From Faecalibacter bovis (lineage in GTDB: Bacteria; Bacteroidota; Bacteroidia; Flavobacteriales; Weeksellaceae): a stretch of DNA of 64,000 bases. A program made the position numbers and the translations under genes. The stretch spans positions 1,404,001-1,468,000 of the forward strand of contig NZ_CP072842.1 in NCBI RefSeq assembly GCF_017948305.1. Reading direction: 5' to 3'. Shown piece after piece: positions 34,379-43,085 of the stretch (position 1 is its first letter; every line of letters begins with the position of its first letter). Below the pieces are notes generated by a model. That model made no database searches. It saw nothing but the letters and a program-made list of their open reading frames with translations, and was not told the DNA's origin.

Positions 34379-35065
34379 TTACGCATTAAATTTATTTGTT
34401 GCTTGCCAAATTTTATCTTTAGGAACCGGAGCAATAATCGTCATTTCCTCTTTTTTAACAGGATGTTCAAAAGTTATACGATGCGCATGTAACGAAATAC
34501 TTCCGTCAGGATTAGAACGTTTTGCACCATATTTTAAATCGCCTTTAATTGGACAACCAACTGCCGACAATTGGGCACGAATTTGATGCGAACGTCCTGT
34601 AAATAATTTTACTTCAACACAATGGAAACTATCTAAAGCGCCTAAATAAGTATATTCTAAAATGGCTTTTTTAGCATCTCCAGTTGGTTTGTTATAAACA
34701 GTTGTTTTATTATTTTTTGGATTTTTACGTAAATAATGTTCTAATCGCTCAAAATTTTGAGGTGGTTTATTTTGAACAATTGTACGATAAATTTTGTCAA
34801 TGTTTCTTTTCTGAAACATCTCATTCATTCGAGTTAAAGCTTTCGAAGTTTTTGCGAAAATTAATACTCCAGAAGTTGGACGATCTAACCGATGAACCAA
34901 ACCTAAAAATACATTTCCAGGTTTATTGTCGCGTTTTTTTATATAGTCCTTCAAACTGTCGATTAAAGGAATGTCACCTGTTTCGTCGCCTTGGGCAAGT
35001 TCACCGGCTCTTTTATTTATGATAAGAAGATGATTATCTTCGAATAAGATTTCTGGATTATTCAT
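34379..35065 (-). CDS. RluA family pseudouridine synthase
   Basis: A 228-residue rRNA/tRNA uridine isomerase. The catalytic aspartate lies in GLVHRLDRPTSGVLIFAK (Asp61); TGRSHQIRAQLSAVGCPIKG and SLHAHRITFEHP are also standard. It lacks the N-terminal S4 domain of RluC/RluD, so it belongs to the single-domain RluA type, and its target base is unknown. It is the first gene of a minus-strand unit with the acyltransferase and glycosyltransferase (24-base gap). Confidence 0.92.
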   Translation of the reverse strand: MNNPEILFEDNHLLIINKRAGELAQGDETGDIPLIDSLKDYIKKRDNKPGNVFLGLVHRLDRPTSGVLIFAKTSKALTRMNEMFQKRNIDKIYRTIVQNKPPQNFERLEHYLRKNPKNNKTTVYNKPTGDAKKAILEYTYLGALDSFHCVEVKLFTGRSHQIRAQLSAVGCPIKGDLKYGAKRSNPDGSISLHAHRITFEHPVKKEEMTIIAPVPKDKIWQATNKFNA

Positions 35066-35086
35066 TAAATAAGTTCTGTGAAATAA

Positions 35087-35112
35087 AAATGAGTTTTAGA
35101 AATTACTCATTT
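35087..35112 (-). terminator. Weak terminator-like hairpin downstream of panB
   Basis: Inverted repeat AAATGAGT (35087-35094) / ACTCATTT (35105-35112), 10-base loop; on the minus strand it is followed by TTTATTT. It lies in the 117-base gap between panB and the pseudouridine synthase gene. Confidence 0.45.
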
Positions 35113-35182
35113 AAAAACTTCTACAAAAATAAGAAGTTTATTAGGAATAATCTCTAAAACTCAAATTTCAAAAACTTATCTT

Positions 35183-35998
35183 TTAGTATTGTTCGTTTGA
35201 ATTTGGGAAATCTGTTGATTTTACATCTGCTACATACTTTCCAATTGCTTCAACAACTTGATCTTCTAAGTTTAAATATTTTCGAACAAATTTTGGTTTG
35301 AATTCATTGTTTAATCCTAGCATATCGTGTACAACTAGAACTTGTCCATCACATCCATTTCCTGCACCAATACCAATTGTTGGAATTGAAATTGATTCAG
35401 TTACTTTAGAGGCTAAATTAGCAGGAATCTTTTCCATTACTAAAGAGAAGCAACCTAATTCTTCTAATAATTTAGCATCGTTTAATAGTTGTTCAGCTTC
35501 AGCATCATCTTTTGCACGAACTTTATAAGAACCAAATTGGTAAATTGATTGCGGTGTTAATCCTAAGTGTCCCATGACAGGAATACCAGCATTAACAATA
35601 CGACGGATAGATTCAGTAACCTCTTCACCACCTTCTAACTTGATCGCGTGTGCACCAGATTCTTTCATAATTCTAATTGCAGAATCTAAGGCACGTTGTG
35701 GGTCTGATTGGTATGTACCGAATGGTAAATCAACTACAACTAAAGCACGTTTTGCACCACGAACCACACATTGTGCATGATAAATCATTTGGTCTAATGT
35801 GATGGGTAAAGTAGTTTCGTGTCCAGCCATTACATTTGCAGCCGAATCACCAACTAAAATTACCTCTGTACCCGCTTTATCAACTAATGTAGCAATCGTA
35901 AAATCGTAAGCAGTTAACATTGATATTTTTTCACCCTCAAACTTCATTTTACGTAAAGTTTCAGTAGTGATTCTCTTTATTTCTTTAGTTACAGACAT
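35183..35998 (-). CDS. panB: 3-methyl-2-oxobutanoate hydroxymethyltransferase (ketopantoate hydroxymethyltransferase)
   Basis: First committed step of pantothenate (CoA) synthesis: transfers a hydroxymethyl from methylene-tetrahydrofolate to 2-oxoisovalerate. 271 residues of TIM-barrel type. Visible motifs: MLTAYDFTIATLVDKAGTE, VGDSAANVMAGHETTLPITL (metal-binding GDS), DLPFGTYQ, KLEGGEE, GIPVMGHLGLTPQS and IGIGAGNGCDGQVLVVHDML. No panC or panD gene is adjacent. Divergent from the polysaccharide locus. Confidence 0.96.
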   Translation of the reverse strand: MSVTKEIKRITTETLRKMKFEGEKISMLTAYDFTIATLVDKAGTEVILVGDSAANVMAGHETTLPITLDQMIYHAQCVVRGAKRALVVVDLPFGTYQSDPQRALDSAIRIMKESGAHAIKLEGGEEVTESIRRIVNAGIPVMGHLGLTPQSIYQFGSYKVRAKDDAEAEQLLNDAKLLEELGCFSLVMEKIPANLASKVTESISIPTIGIGAGNGCDGQVLVVHDMLGLNNEFKPKFVRKYLNLEDQVVEAIGKYVADVKSTDFPNSNEQY

Positions 35999-36416
35999 TG
36001 TATTGTTTGATTGTTTCTGCTAAATTAATTTAAAAATAATTTATTACTAATATTTTACCTGATTTATTAAGTTTAGATTGTTGTTTTCTTATTAAATTAA
36101 TGATTAAATTTATTTATCTTAACTTAAAATACAATAAACTTAAAGTTTCATTAATTAAGATTCGATAGAAAAGTGATAAATTTGTATATTATTTCAGTGA
36201 CTTATTAAGTTAATTGTAAGAAATAAATATGTTAAAATAAAAACGGCTAAAATTATTTGATTTTTAGTTCGTTAGGTATGATTGAAATAAAAAGTAGCTA
36301 AGAATGTTTGGATTTAATTTCTTTTAATTATTTAAAAATTATAATCTCAAAGATTAGATTTATCTTTGAGCTGAGAATTTTTAATTTATTAAACTTTCTT
36401 AGCCTAAACTTAAACT
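35999..36416. other. 418-base intergenic region between panB and the polysaccharide locus
   Basis: Very AT-rich, with no credible ORF. It holds two -7-like elements on the plus strand, TAAATTTG (36177-36184) and TATCTTTG (36361-36368), without clear -33 partners, and an inverted repeat at 36346-36370. No UpxY-type antiterminator gene or riboswitch was recognised. If transcription starts at the upstream element, the rmlB mRNA has a leader of more than 220 bases. Confidence 0.5.
36346..36370 (+). promoter_or_regulatory. Inverted repeat overlapping a -7-like element upstream of rmlB
   Basis: Perfect 9-bp arms CTCAAAGAT (36346-36354) and ATCTTTGAG (36362-36370) with spacer TAGATTT. The right arm overlaps TATCTTTG (36361-36368), a TAnnTTTG match 48 bases before the rmlB ATG. 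The layout suits an operator or a leader hairpin; this is inference. Confidence 0.45.
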
Positions 36417-37463
36417 ATGAAAACTATATTAATAACAGGTGGAGCCGGATTTATTGGTTCACACGTGGTAAGAGAATTCGTTTTAAAATATCCAGAGGTT
36501 AAAATTGTTAATCTTGATGCATTAACTTATGCAGGGAATTTAGAAAACTTAAAAGATATTGAAGATAAAGAGAATTATGAATTTGTTAAAGCAGATATCG
36601 TTGATGCGAAACATATTCTTGAAGTTTTTGAACAATATCAACCAGAAGGTGTAATTCATTTAGCTGCAGAGTCTCATGTAGACCGTTCTATTACAAATCC
36701 GTTGGATTTTGTGATGACAAATGTTATCGGAACTGTTAATTTGCTTAATGCTGCAAAACACATTTGGAAAGATAATTTTGAAGGTAAACGCTTTCATCAT
36801 GTATCAACAGATGAGGTTTTCGGAGCTTTAGGAGATACAGGTTTCTTTACAGAGGAAACTTCTTACGATCCTCATTCACCATATTCTGCGTCAAAAGCCT
36901 CTTCAGATCACTTTGTAAGAGCATATCATGATACGTACGGATTACCAATTGTTATGACTAACTGTTCAAACAATTATGGACCAAATCATTTTCCAGAAAA
37001 ATTGATTCCATTATGTATTCATAATATCATCAATAATAAACCACTTCCAATTTATGGAGATGGAAAATATACTCGTGATTGGTTATTTGTAATTGATCAT
37101 GCAAAAGCAATCGATTTAGTTTTCCACGAAGGTGAAAATGGAGGTTCTTACAATGTAGGAGGTTTCAATGAATGGAAAAATATTGATTTAGTTAAAGAAT
37201 TATGTAAACAAATGGATGAGAAATTGGGACGTGAAGTTGGAACTTCTGAACAATTAATCACTTTCGTAAAAGATCGTCCAGGACATGATTTACGCTATGC
37301 TATTGATGCTTCAAAAATTAATAAAGAGTTAGGATGGAAACCATCTGTTACTTTTGAACAAGGATTATCAAAAACAATTGATTGGTTCTTAGAAAATCAA
37401 GAATGGTTAGATAATGTTACATCTGGGGATTACCAGAAATACTACCAAAAACAATATAATTAA
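36417..37463 (+). CDS. rfbB: dTDP-glucose 4,6-dehydratase
   Basis: Second enzyme of dTDP-deoxysugar synthesis (also called RmlB); makes dTDP-4-keto-6-deoxyglucose. 348 residues, extended SDR fold. NAD motif TGGAGFIGSH (Gly8, Gly11, Gly14), catalytic STDEVFG with the Asp-Glu pair, Tyr156/Lys160 in PYSASKASSDH, MTNCSNNYGP, and the C-terminal RPGHDLRYAIDASKI substrate region. First gene of the polysaccharide locus, 63 bases before rfbA. No rmlC or rmlD gene follows, so the final sugar is not fixed as rhamnose. Confidence 0.96.
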   Translation: MKTILITGGAGFIGSHVVREFVLKYPEVKIVNLDALTYAGNLENLKDIEDKENYEFVKADIVDAKHILEVFEQYQPEGVIHLAAESHVDRSITNPLDFVMTNVIGTVNLLNAAKHIWKDNFEGKRFHHVSTDEVFGALGDTGFFTEETSYDPHSPYSASKASSDHFVRAYHDTYGLPIVMTNCSNNYGPNHFPEKLIPLCIHNIINNKPLPIYGDGKYTRDWLFVIDHAKAIDLVFHEGENGGSYNVGGFNEWKNIDLVKELCKQMDEKLGREVGTSEQLITFVKDRPGHDLRYAIDASKINKELGWKPSVTFEQGLSKTIDWFLENQEWLDNVTSGDYQKYYQKQYN

Positions 37464-37469
37464 TAAATT

Positions 37470-37503
37470 AATAATGCTTTAAGACATGTCTTGAAGCATT
37501 ATT
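37470..37503 (+). repeat. 16-bp hairpin between rmlB and rmlA
   Basis: AATAATGCTTTAAGAC (37470-37485) / GTCTTGAAGCATTATT (37488-37503), one wobble pair, 2-base loop. A strong stem without a T-run, filling most of the 63-base gap. It may stabilise or process the mRNA or act as a weak attenuator. Confidence 0.6.
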
Positions 37504-37526
37504 CTATATAATCAACTTATAATTTT

Positions 37527-38387
37527 ATGAAAGGAATTATTCTTGCCGGAGGGTCAGGGACACGTCTTTATCCATTGACTATTGCTGTAAGTAAACAGTT
37601 AATGCCAGTTTATGATAAACCGATGATTTATTATCCTTTATCAACTTTATTATTAGCAGGTATCAAAGATATTTTAATTATAACAACACCTCACGATTCT
37701 GAACCATTTCAACGATTATTAGGAGATGGATCTCAGATTGGATGTAATATTCAATATGCAGTTCAACCTAGTCCAGACGGATTAGCTCAGGCATTTATCA
37801 TTGGTGAAGAATTTATCGGTGATGATTCTGTTGCTCTAGTTTTAGGTGATAATATTTTTTACGGAACTGGATTAGAACAGTTATTAGAAAGTAAAACTTC
37901 TGTAAAAGGAGGTTGTGTATTTGCATATCAAGTGTCAGATCCAGAAAGATATGGTGTTGTAGATTTTGATGAAAATCAAAAAGCTTTATCAATTGAAGAG
38001 AAACCATTAGAACCAAAATCAAATTTTGCGGTTCCAGGATTATATTTTTATGATAATCAAGTTGTAGAAATAGCTAAAAATCTTGAGCCATCTCCTCGTG
38101 GTGAATTAGAAATTACAGATATAAACAAAGTTTATCTAGAGAAAGGTCAATTAGAAGTTGGTATCATGGATCGTGGTACTGCATGGCTTGATACAGGAAC
38201 TTTTGAATCTTTACACGAAGCATCAGAATTTGTTCGTGTGATAGAAAAACGTCAAGGTGTTAGTGTTTCTTGTATCGAAGAAATTGCTTATCAAAAAGGA
38301 TTTATTAACAAAGAGCAATTATTAGCTGCTGCCGAAAAATACGGTAAGAGTGGATATGGTGCTTATTTGAAAAAAATTGTTGAATAA
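37527..38387 (+). CDS. rfbA: Glucose-1-phosphate thymidylyltransferase
   Basis: Makes dTDP-glucose from dTTP and glucose-1-phosphate (RmlA). 286 residues. Nucleotide-binding signature [16 protein letters not shown], then [27 protein letters not shown] with metal aspartate, [15 protein letters not shown] and [14 protein letters not shown]. The full-length C-terminal dimer region is present. It precedes wzm by 2 bases, so sugar-nucleotide supply and export genes are cotranscribed. Confidence 0.96.
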   Translation: MKGIILAGGSGTRLYPLTIAVSKQLMPVYDKPMIYYPLSTLLLAGIKDILIITTPHDSEPFQRLLGDGSQIGCNIQYAVQPSPDGLAQAFIIGEEFIGDDSVALVLGDNIFYGTGLEQLLESKTSVKGGCVFAYQVSDPERYGVVDFDENQKALSIEEKPLEPKSNFAVPGLYFYDNQVVEIAKNLEPSPRGELEITDINKVYLEKGQLEVGIMDRGTAWLDTGTFESLHEASEFVRVIEKRQGVSVSCIEEIAYQKGFINKEQLLAAAEKYGKSGYGAYLKKIVE

Positions 38388-38389
38388 AT

Positions 38390-39244
38390 ATGAGTGTATC
38401 TTCTAATGATAAATGGTCGAATGAGATTGGATCAAAACATAACCTTTTATCCCTGAACTTAAAAGAAGTTTGGGACTACAAAGATTTAGTTTATTTGTTA
38501 GTTAAAAGGGATTTTGTTACTTCTTTTAAACAAACAATATTAGGTCCATTATGGTTTTTTATCAATCCCATTTTTACAACTGTAATGTATGTGATTGTTT
38601 TTGGAAATATAGCCAACTTATCAACTGATGGAGCCCCGCAAATGGCATTTTATTTAGCAGGTGTTACAATGTGGAACTATTTTTCAGCTAGTTTGAATGG
38701 AACATCAAATGTGTTTAGAGGTAATGCTTCTATTTTTGGAAAAGTTTATTTCCCTAGATTAGTGATGCCTTTAGCTATTGTTTCATCTAATTTTATGCAA
38801 TTTGCTGTACAATTTGTGTTGTTTATTTGTGTCGTGTTATATTATCTAATTTTTGAAGGTAACGTACATCCAAATTTATGGATTTTAGCAACTCCAATTT
38901 TAATTGTATTAATGGCAGCATTTGCAATGGGAATGGGAATGATATTTTCGTCTATGACTACAAAATATAAAGATTTATCAATGTTATTATCTTTTGGTGT
39001 TTCGTTATATATGTATGTTACTCCTGTCGTATATCCTGTATCGTCTATTCCTGAAAAATTTAGATGGATTGCTGATTTAAATCCACTAACAGGAATTTTC
39101 GAATGTTTCAAATACGCCTATTTAGGTGTAGGTGATTTTAATATAGGGATGCTTATTTATTCTACTGTTTTTATTTTTATTATTCTATCGATTGGTACAA
39201 TCATATTTAATAAAGTAGAAAAATCATTTATGGACACGGTATAA
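38390..39244 (+). CDS. wzm: Polysaccharide ABC transporter permease (Wzm-like)
   Basis: A 284-residue ABC-2 type permease that, with Wzt, carries lipid-linked polysaccharide across the inner membrane. About six membrane segments (starting near LGPLWFFINPIFTTVMYVIV). The conserved region YKDLSMLLSFGVSLYMYVTPVVYP and WIADLNPLTGIFECFKYAYLG is typical of O-antigen/teichoic-acid exporters. The cytoplasmic N-terminus contains WDYKDLVYLLVKRDFVTSFK, an amphipathic interface helix. It lies between rfbA and wzt. Confidence 0.93.
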   Translation: MSVSSNDKWSNEIGSKHNLLSLNLKEVWDYKDLVYLLVKRDFVTSFKQTILGPLWFFINPIFTTVMYVIVFGNIANLSTDGAPQMAFYLAGVTMWNYFSASLNGTSNVFRGNASIFGKVYFPRLVMPLAIVSSNFMQFAVQFVLFICVVLYYLIFEGNVHPNLWILATPILIVLMAAFAMGMGMIFSSMTTKYKDLSMLLSFGVSLYMYVTPVVYPVSSIPEKFRWIADLNPLTGIFECFKYAYLGVGDFNIGMLIYSTVFIFIILSIGTIIFNKVEKSFMDTV

Positions 39245-39259
39245 TTAAAGATTGAAAAA

Positions 39260-40486
39260 ATGTCAAAAAATATAGTTTTAGATGTAGAAAATGTTTCAAA
39301 ACAATACCGTTTAGGTGAGGTTGGAACAGGATCTTTACAACATGATATCAAGCGTTGGTGGTATAACGTTAGAGGATTAGAGGATCCATATCTTAAGATT
39401 GGAGAATCAAATGACCGTACCCAGAAAGGTGAATCTGATTATGTTTGGGCTTTAAATGATATTAACTTTCAAGTTGAGCAAGGACAAGCTGTAGGAATTA
39501 TTGGTCGTAATGGAGCTGGGAAATCGACTCTATTAAAACTTTTATCTCGTGTAACCAAACCAACTACTGGTTCTATAAAATATAAAGGTCGAATAGCTTC
39601 TTTATTAGAAGTTGGTACAGGTTTCCATCCAGAAATGACTGGACGAGAAAACATCTATTTGAATGGGGCGATTCTTGGAATGACGCGTAAAGAAATTTCT
39701 AGAAAATTTGATGAAATCGTTGATTTTGCAGGTGTTGAACGTTATATAGATACACCAGTTAAACGTTACTCATCTGGAATGTATGTACGTTTAGCTTTTG
39801 CCGTTGCAGCACATTTAGAATCTGAAATATTAATTGTAGATGAAGTATTAGCCGTTGGTGATGCTGAGTTTCAAAAGAAATGTTTAGGGAAAATGGGTGA
39901 TGTGACAAAAGGTGAAGGTAGAACAATTCTTTTTGTGAGTCATAATATGGATTCAATACAAAATTTATGTGACTATGGAATTTTAATGGGACAAGGTACT
40001 ATTATAGAAACAGGTAATATAGATAATGTTATAAAAAAATATAATAATTCGTTTTATAATCTTAAAGATAAAATTTCAAAATCAGAAGGATTTATAAGAG
40101 AATTATCAATTAATCAAGTTGGTGATCAGTTGGTGATTGATTGTTCATATATAATTGAAAATTTATCATTTATTCCAACACTTGGTTTCACAGTATCTGA
40201 TTTAAACGGAAATACAATATTTGGGAGTAATATGAAAATACATAAGCCTACTCAAATATTAACAAAAAAAACGGGGACAGGAACAATTAGTTGTAATATT
40301 TCACAACCTAAGTTATTAAATGGTGAATATATATTATCAGTATGGTTTGGAGATGGGATTGTAGATTATGAGATTATTGAAGAGGCTATACAGTTTAAAG
40401 TTTATAATATGGTAAAACTTGATTATCATAGTTCATCCAAAAGTAACGGAAGTGTTATTCCTAATATTAAATGGGGTTTGGAATAA
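39260..40486 (+). CDS. wzt: Polysaccharide ABC transporter ATPase with C-terminal Wzt domain
   Basis: A 408-residue ATPase partner of Wzm. Nucleotide-binding domain (about 1-260): Walker A GRNGAGKST (82-90), Q-loop region EVGTGFHPEMTGREN, signature YSSGMYVRLAF, Walker B ILIVDEV and H-loop FVSHN. The C-terminal 145 residues (about 262-408) are a beta-sandwich of Wzt-C type (SDLNGNTIFGS, LLNGEYILSVWFGDG, IPNIKWG), which in characterised Wzt proteins recognises the modified end of the glycan. A terminal-residue requirement is therefore likely. The next 850 bases hold only decayed sequence. Confidence 0.94.
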   Translation: MSKNIVLDVENVSKQYRLGEVGTGSLQHDIKRWWYNVRGLEDPYLKIGESNDRTQKGESDYVWALNDINFQVEQGQAVGIIGRNGAGKSTLLKLLSRVTKPTTGSIKYKGRIASLLEVGTGFHPEMTGRENIYLNGAILGMTRKEISRKFDEIVDFAGVERYIDTPVKRYSSGMYVRLAFAVAAHLESEILIVDEVLAVGDAEFQKKCLGKMGDVTKGEGRTILFVSHNMDSIQNLCDYGILMGQGTIIETGNIDNVIKKYNNSFYNLKDKISKSEGFIRELSINQVGDQLVIDCSYIIENLSFIPTLGFTVSDLNGNTIFGSNMKIHKPTQILTKKTGTGTISCNISQPKLLNGEYILSVWFGDGIVDYEIIEEAIQFKVYNMVKLDYHSSSKSNGSVIPNIKWGLE

Positions 40487-41338
40487 AATGATTAATAACA
40501 TTAATTCCAATAAGATCAATCACAATATTTAGTATAATATTTAAATTCATATTAGTTTAAAATATGATTATATAAACTATATTTTATTGAATACTAGTTT
40601 AAAAGATAAATATTAATTAAGTTGCTTTATATTAAATAGTTAAACATGATGGTTTTCAACATTTAAAAATTAAGTGTTTTCTTCAGTTTGTAATGATGGA
40701 ATTAAATGAAAACTGTTTGATTATAAATGATTAGTCAGTTACTCAATTAAATCTTAATGAACTTAAATGGGATCTGACAATTATTTTAATTATTAACAGT
40801 AGTTAATATGAATCAAATTTAAAGATTCATTAATAGTAAATTACATTTCTGTAAGAAAAGATGATATTGCGGATTATAATGTTTTTAAGTAAAGTTGCTC
40901 ATTTAGTTTTAGAGAGGAACTTATTAAAGGAAATTGTATTATGCCTTTGAAATTATTAATAAAATGTGAAAAAATTACTCAAAATTTATTTTTTAAAATT
41001 TTCACAGATTCTTATAAATAAATTAAAAGTATAAATACTTAATTAGTTAGCCTATTATTGACACTTTGTTAATAAAATATCAAGTTTAAAATTTGTTGGT
41101 TTTAATGAAGAAGATTTGAAATTAAAACTTATGTTTGATAAACATGGCATTGCTAAGGATATTATTAATAATAATATTTTTTCGATGTATATGAATAAAT
41201 ATAAATTAGAAAAAGATGTTATTGATCTGTATAGTAAATACCCTTTTAAAATTATTAGATTGAATATCGCTATCAAATATTACTTACCTGTCTTTTTATA
41301 TAAATTAATATCAAAATATTACTAATTCTCAATTAATT
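40487..41338. other. 852-base AT-rich stretch without an intact gene
   Basis: No complete gene. Short open stretches broken by stops occur in two plus-strand frames (40699-40808, about 40837-41020, 41062-41325), consistent with a decayed coding sequence. No transposase motif, terminal inverted repeats or target duplications could be identified. It lies exactly between wzt and the glycosyltransferase cluster. Confidence 0.55.
41062..41325 (+). pseudogene. Remnant of a decayed gene (C-terminal part)
   Basis: After a TGA at 41059-41061 the frame is open for about 87 residues to a TAA at 41323-41325 (HFVNKISSLKFVGFNEEDLK, KDIINNNIFSMYMNKYKLEK, then a hydrophobic and basic tail FLYKLISKYY). The first ATG is at 41116, deep in the open stretch, and upstream the same frame is broken by many stops. 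A Lys/Tyr-rich basic tail is common at the ends of glycosyltransferases of this locus, so a lost glycosyltransferase or glycan-modifying enzyme is plausible; the family is not established. Confidence 0.45.
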
Positions 41339-42166
41339 ATGGAGTCAGTTAGAATTTCAATAGTTGTACCTTGCTTTAATCAAGCTCAATATTTAGATGA
41401 ATGTTTGCAATCTGTTTTAGAACAAACATATATTAATTGGGAATGTATTATTGTAAATGATGGTTCACCTGACAATACTGAGGATATAGCTTTAGATTGG
41501 ATAAAAAAGGATTCACGATTCAAATACATAAAAAAAGAAAATGGAGGATTATCATCTGCACGTAATGCTGGTATTAAAAAGGCAAACGGAGAATGGATTT
41601 TACCATTGGATTGTGATGATAAAATAGGGAATAGGTATTTGGAATTAGCTTCAAAAGAGTTTGATAAACATTATACAATTATTTATTGTGAAGCGGAAAA
41701 GTTTGGATATATTAATGGAAAATGGATTTTACCTCAATTTACATTACAAAACCTAGCAACAACTAATATAATATTTTGTTCTTTTTTTTATAAAAAAGAA
41801 ATGTTCGATTTGATAGGAGGTTATGATGAAAATATGAAAGAAGGGTTAGAGGATTGGGAATTCGTAATTAAATTGATAAAAAAGGGGAAAAATATTTTAA
41901 AACTAGACTATACAGGTTTTTATTATAGAACTAAGGAGTCTTCTATGATCACTGATATAACTATAGGCAATAAAATACCAATTTTTAAATATATAGAAAA
42001 TAAACATTTAGATTTCTTTCACGAACATTTAGGACCAATCCATCTATTAAACGGCAAAGCTTTAATTATTGAAAAATATGAGCAAGAAATAGCAAAAATG
42101 AAAATAATTCTTAATAGTAAAAGGTATAAAATTGTAGATAAATTACTTTCTCTAATTGGAAAATAA
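41339..42166 (+). CDS. Family 2 glycosyltransferase
   Basis: A 275-residue GT-A enzyme. Start ISIVVPCFNQAQYLDECLQS, nucleotide-binding IIVNDGSPDNTEDIA, ENGGLSSARNAGIKKANGEW, metal motif LDCDDKIG, and the acceptor-site ED motif in EGLEDWEFVIKL. It begins the glycosyltransferase run after the decayed stretch, and its stop is one base before the next ATG. Donor and acceptor sugars cannot be read from sequence. Confidence 0.9.
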   Translation: MESVRISIVVPCFNQAQYLDECLQSVLEQTYINWECIIVNDGSPDNTEDIALDWIKKDSRFKYIKKENGGLSSARNAGIKKANGEWILPLDCDDKIGNRYLELASKEFDKHYTIIYCEAEKFGYINGKWILPQFTLQNLATTNIIFCSFFYKKEMFDLIGGYDENMKEGLEDWEFVIKLIKKGKNILKLDYTGFYYRTKESSMITDITIGNKIPIFKYIENKHLDFFHEHLGPIHLLNGKALIIEKYEQEIAKMKIILNSKRYKIVDKLLSLIGK

Positions 42167-42167
42167 T

Positions 42168-43085
42168 ATGAATAAACTCGCTATAGTAATACCATATTAT
42201 AAAATTGATTTTTTTGAAGAAACATTAAAATCTGTAGCAGACCAAATTGATATAAGGTTTACCTTATATATAGGGAATGACGCAAGCCCAAATAATCCGC
42301 TCCCTTTAATACAAAAATACTTTCCTGATGGAAATTATCATTATTTTAATTATCAAGAGAATCTAGGTGGAAATAACCTTGCAAGCCAATGGGAACGAAT
42401 TTTGGAGAATGTTACTGAAGATTGGTTTCAGATTTTAGGTGATGATGATATGGTTTTAGATAATTTTGTGGAAGAGTTTTATGAAAAAATAACATTAATA
42501 GAATCAAAAAATATTTATGTTATTAAAGTTTCTCAAGCTTTTATAAATAAAAAATCTGAAAAAACAACTACATATTCAAAATATGATGAAGTTATAACAA
42601 CTAATGATTTTTGGAATTTTAAATTTAACTTAGGACATCGATCAAGTTTATCTGAACATATTTTTAATAAAGAAATTTATGAAAAATATAAATTTGAAAA
42701 GTATCCTTTAGCATGGCATTCTGATGATATGGCTGTTATTAAATTCTCTATACCAAATGGTATTTATTATCTAGATAAAACTAAAGTATATGTGAGATTC
42801 TCTGAAAAAAGTATTTCAGGACAAGTAAATGATAAAAATAATAATGATTTAAAGAATATTGCAACCTATCAATTTTATGCAGATATGTTAAATCATTATA
42901 TTAAATATTTGGGGAAGAAAGAAGCACGAGTTACTTTGGAAAAACATTTTTATCGAATGTGGAACTTAAAATTTAGAAATAATCTAAACCTAATATCTAT
43001 ATATATGTATTTAAATGAATATAGAAAAATAATTACAATTCCATATAAAAATTATCAGTTTAATAATAATGCTAAAAAGAATTAA
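42168..43085 (+). CDS. Family 2 glycosyltransferase
   Basis: A 305-residue protein from ATG 42168; a TTG four codons earlier would overlap the previous gene and is disfavoured. GT-A start LAIVIPYYKIDFFEETLKSV, IGNDASPNNP, ENLGGNNLASQWERIL, metal motif LGDDDMVL, and WHSDDMAVIKFS near the acceptor site. Basic Asn/Tyr-rich C-terminus. It overlaps the next gene by 17 bases. Member of the tightly packed cluster 41339-44727. Confidence 0.88.
   Translation: MNKLAIVIPYYKIDFFEETLKSVADQIDIRFTLYIGNDASPNNPLPLIQKYFPDGNYHYFNYQENLGGNNLASQWERILENVTEDWFQILGDDDMVLDNFVEEFYEKITLIESKNIYVIKVSQAFINKKSEKTTTYSKYDEVITTNDFWNFKFNLGHRSSLSEHIFNKEIYEKYKFEKYPLAWHSDDMAVIKFSIPNGIYYLDKTKVYVRFSEKSISGQVNDKNNNDLKNIATYQFYADMLNHYIKYLGKKEARVTLEKHFYRMWNLKFRNNLNLISIYMYLNEYRKIITIPYKNYQFNNNAKKN

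Noticed and set aside
36308-36502. 64-codon frame overlapping the start of rmlB
   Set aside because: Begins in the AT-rich leader and runs out of frame into rmlB; no conserved sequence.
41055-41276. 73-codon minus-strand frame in the decayed region
   Set aside because: Antisense to the better-supported remnant on the plus strand; hydrophobic AT-rich translation is expected by chance here.
40487-41338. Insertion sequence or transposon in the gap after wzt
   Set aside because: No transposase catalytic motif, no paired terminal inverted repeats and no target duplication were found by eye.
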